This document shows positions 61,401-64,000 of a stretch of DNA of 64,000 bases, one piece after another; position 1 is the first letter of the stretch; the number at the start of each line of letters is the position of its first letter. The notes beneath the pieces were generated by a model. It was given only the letters and a program-made list of their open reading frames with translations, was not told the DNA's origin and searched no databases. A program made the position numbers and the translations under genes. Origin of the DNA: Thermothelomyces thermophilus ATCC 42464 (lineage: Eukaryota; Ascomycota; Sordariomycetes; Sordariales; Chaetomiaceae). Where the stretch lies: contig NC_016472.1 in NCBI RefSeq assembly GCF_000226095.1, positions 5,580,001 to 5,644,000 of the forward strand, in the 5' to 3' direction.

Positions 61401-63752
61401 AAGAGCTAAGGCGGGCTGGTCTAACATGAATACCTAGTGAGTGGGCCTTGTAGCTTATAATATACATATGCTTCTGGGGAGGAAAGCAAGATGTTACAGG
61501 ATTTGACTGCCAGTGGGTCAGATCTGGCTGACCCACCAACAGGGATGACGAGCCAGGGTTGTTGACATGTATTTAGACAGCATCTCCAAGTGCCAGAGGC
61601 ACTTGGAACAATCAACGCTTTTATCACCTACTTCTGCAGAACGTACCAGTTGGTCCAGGAGTGCCGCCCACGGCGCGAATACCGCTGTGGTGTCGTACCG
61701 ATTTGCAGCCTTTCTGAGCTATACTGATTTGCAGCCACCGAGCTGTCGCACAAGAGGTAATTTTGACAAATGAATCAGCTTAAATAACCTATTATTCAGA
61801 GCGTATATATGCCTGTAGAAGTTGGCTCAAAGAGTTGTAACGGTTGTGTCGGTCTTCTCTCTTCTACGACCACTAGCCTTCTTCTCTCAAACTTGTTGTT
61901 CTGATTTTGTGTACGGGAGCAGGAGTTGGCTTCATCAACGGATCTGACAAATGAGAGGGGCCTATAAAGGAGTCTCTGTGTTCCACTGCGGGGAGTCATA
62001 AGGAGATAGTAGCGGTTTCGAGGCACAGATGAAATGCTGATTATGCTTCTCTACGTAAAGCTAAGTAGAAATAATGGGGCGGAAAGAAAATGACAGCTAC
62101 CTCGTACTGACTTAGGTACCTTGGCGAGCGGACGTAGTAAAGGTATGTACCAGTACCAGAGAACGTGCCAGGACCAGCGTATAAAACACACCTAATGACG
62201 TGGGTTGAATCGGTGTGAGAGTATTCATAATATAGGCTTCCAAGGAGAACATGGAGCTCGAGGCCGCCTCCTCTAAATGTCCTGCAGGCTTTCTTCCTCC
62301 TTTCTTTCCTCTTCGAAAACGAGCGCCAGTGTTGGGTAGGATATCATCATTTGTGCAATCTCCATTAAACTCATCAACGTCGAAAGAATTGTCAGGGCGT
62401 CAAGCAAGGTACTTAGATGAGGGAACATACCATGATGCCATCAGTGCCAATAATTCGCCGAGGTCTCGTAAAATCTAACAATAAAAAAATCATGCAGGTT
62501 CTTCTACTGTCAGAGGGTGGAGAGTGGCAGTCATAGCGTGCATTAGCGCTTCGATCCGACTTGGCCTGGGTGGTGGAAACGAAATGCTGGATATCGCGCC
62601 GTTTTCTTCAAGCCAAGTGTTTATGGACAGCTGCAGCGCTGGTAAGAACGCCGAGACGCCAGATCGTTCGCAGCTTGGTGAGGAGCCCAGAGGGCCTTCC
62701 GCCCGCTTTTTTCAGGTCGGTTGCGGAGGTGCCCCGCCAATCGCGACCCCGCGGGGCCTCGTACCGCGCACCTTCTCGCTTTCTGGGCAGCATCTCGCAT
62801 GATTCCTGGACTCGATTGGAGGGCGATGTGCCAAGCCAGATCCTCGGCGAGACTGGAACTGAACTCTGCGCTGTTGATCGCCGCGAAAGCTGTGGAGCAG
62901 TGGACAGCGCAGCCCGTCTTGTCTACCAAAGGTCTCATGAGAAAGCTGCAGGCACGACGCAGCCCCGATCCATCAGAACCTTCAATTGCCCAGCCCGGGG
63001 ACGCAGGCCTGTGGTACGGACGGGATGGCGTGGCACGACAAAGCCCCTACTACTAAAACAAGATGGCGATCGGGCCTAGTAGGATCGGCCGTTTTAATCC
63101 GTATACCATAGTACACTTGACCCTACCCTTAAAAGCCCGGCCCGCTTTGATCATACCGTGCGTCGCGAGAAATGTCTCGGACTGCCGCGACCTCACAAGA
63201 GCGGGGTGACCGCACAGGAGAATTCAACGTTGTATTTCCAGGACGCAACCAGCTGCCGACACGAGCATGAGCGAAGGACCCAGATCAACCCATTCTCGGC
63301 CTTTTTTCTTTACGCATTCCTCATTTTCTTTTACCTGTCCGATCGCGACTGCGGAGTAGACAACTGACGAACGCGGGTTTTGGCCGGGCCGGATTAGAAC
63401 CAAAGACAATAACCGGGAGCAGGCTGTGAAAGTGGGCCAAGGTTCTCGAAAAGCAAAAAACTGGCCCGTTTGATAATGCCCGCGATCTGGCCCATCCGCC
63501 AACTTCAAACCGCCGCAGCGCAGGACTTGATGGTAGCCATCAGAGCAGAACACGGAACGATCATCCAAACGTCCAGACGAAGCATGTACGGCTAAGACGT
63601 GCAAACCCAGCTCGACAATAGCCTGCCGCGCGTTGCGGCGTTCCAGCACCCTGGCAGTAGCCAAGCGCCAAGGGGAAAGTTTTTGGTCACCCCAGCTACG
63701 ACTTACGATTTCAGATCTCGAATCCGGCCAACATTGAGTTGTCGGCGTCGTC

Positions 63753-64000
63753 ATGGCCACCAGGACGGACGATCCCCCACCACCATCACCACCACCACCA
63801 CAAAGATCTCCATGGCCGTGGAGCGGTCGAAAGAGACGCAACAGCGAGAGCTCGCTGTCGAGCTTGCGAGAGTTTGTGACAGGAAGGAGAAACTCGCTCT
63901 CGGGAACTGGGACGGAGCCCAACGTCCTCCGGAAGAGGCCACCGGAGCCGCCCAGTGCCACTTCAGGGGCTCGAAAAGGCAAGGAGACAGACGAGGAACG
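63753..64000 (+). CDS. 5' end of a gene running off the right edge (low-complexity N-terminus)
   Basis: ATG at 63753, with an in-frame TGA at 63735-63737 upstream, so this is the first in-frame start. The frame stays open for all 82 codons to the window end. It begins MATRTDDPPPPSPPPP and continues with basic Ser-rich sequence (KRRNSESSLSSLREFVTGRR, then RKRPPEPPSA). Such disordered proline/serine N-termini are common in fungal regulatory proteins. The domain-bearing part lies beyond the window, so no function can be assigned. A 252-codon ORF on the opposite strand (63982-63224) is most likely its shadow. Confidence 0.6.
   Translation, partial: MATRTDDPPPPSPPPPQRSPWPWSGRKRRNSESSLSSLREFVTGRRNSLSGTGTEPNVLRKRPPEPPSATSGARKGKETDEE

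Larger units (their letters stand above)
54366..63752. other. Long gene-poor region with microsatellites and G-runs
   Basis: More than 9 kb in which I cannot support any gene. It holds a TA box (54566-54579) upstream of the small gene, G-runs (55312-55321, 56154-56164), GT-type microsatellites (about 55322-55350 and 55729-55800), a TACA-type microsatellite (57219-57266), a GTAT repeat with a 20-bp palindrome (58468-58487), and an AT-richer stretch (about 60540-62250). Overlapping ORFs at 62561-63079 (plus) and 62621-62938 (minus) have no recognisable domain. Confidence 0.55.

Noticed and set aside
62561-63079. 172-codon plus-strand ORF with long minus-strand ORFs opposite
   Set aside because: All frames are open because of local GC content; none gave a recognisable domain, though a decayed gene cannot be excluded.
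63224-63982. 252-codon minus-strand ORF at the right edge
   Set aside because: It lies opposite the better-looking gene start at 63753 and has poly-Gly from antisense of a Pro/His-coding repeat; no domain.
1-64000. CRISPR array, bacterial operon or prophage-like system
   Set aside because: No direct-repeat/spacer pattern or prokaryotic gene organisation; the window is eukaryotic with introns and LTR elements.

Overview
The window reads as nuclear DNA of a filamentous ascomycete, probably a sordariomycete (Sordariales, possibly Chaetomiaceae; this is inference). The genes have short introns with GTRNGT-type donors and CTNAC-like branch sites, coding third positions are GC-rich, and the repeats show heavy C-to-T / G-to-A damage of the RIP (repeat-induced point mutation) type.

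Region 1 (1 to about 24,150) is an AT-rich, RIP-destroyed nest of transposons. A Tc1/mariner-like transposase (minus strand, N-terminus at 24,146) was split by two Ty3/gypsy chromodomain retrotransposons: element C (15,469-22,996, minus) and element A (222-15,414, plus). Element A was in turn split by a third relative, element B (1,967-9,533, plus). All three have paired LTRs of 422-458 bp with TG..CA-type ends and 5-bp target duplications. The duplication is perfect for B and differs by one C/T transition for A and for C. All three carry a 12-nt LTR segment that is the reverse complement of the bases just downstream of the 5' LTR, which is the signature of self-primed (Tf1-type) reverse transcription. 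Elements B and C also carry a decayed antisense ORF between the chromodomain and the 3' LTR. Element A has a different, sense-strand module there.

Region 2 (24.2-49.2 kb) is normal-GC host DNA with four well-supported genes: a Rim15/Greatwall-type PAS-kinase-receiver protein (27,895-33,899, plus), an MFS transporter of the phosphate:H+ symporter type (37,435-39,539, plus), a Zn2Cys6 transcription factor with eight exons (40,528-43,329, minus) and a SNF2-family helicase-like ATPase (45,494-49,183, minus). Rim15 and phosphate transport both belong to nutrient signalling. This is a thematic link only; nothing in the sequence shows co-regulation.

Region 3 (49.2-63.75 kb) is unusually gene-poor. 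The only gene I can support is a 55-residue cysteine-containing protein (54,198-54,365, minus). The rest holds microsatellites, G-runs and a recurring CTCCGTA word. At the right edge (63,753 onward, plus) a new gene starts and runs off the window.
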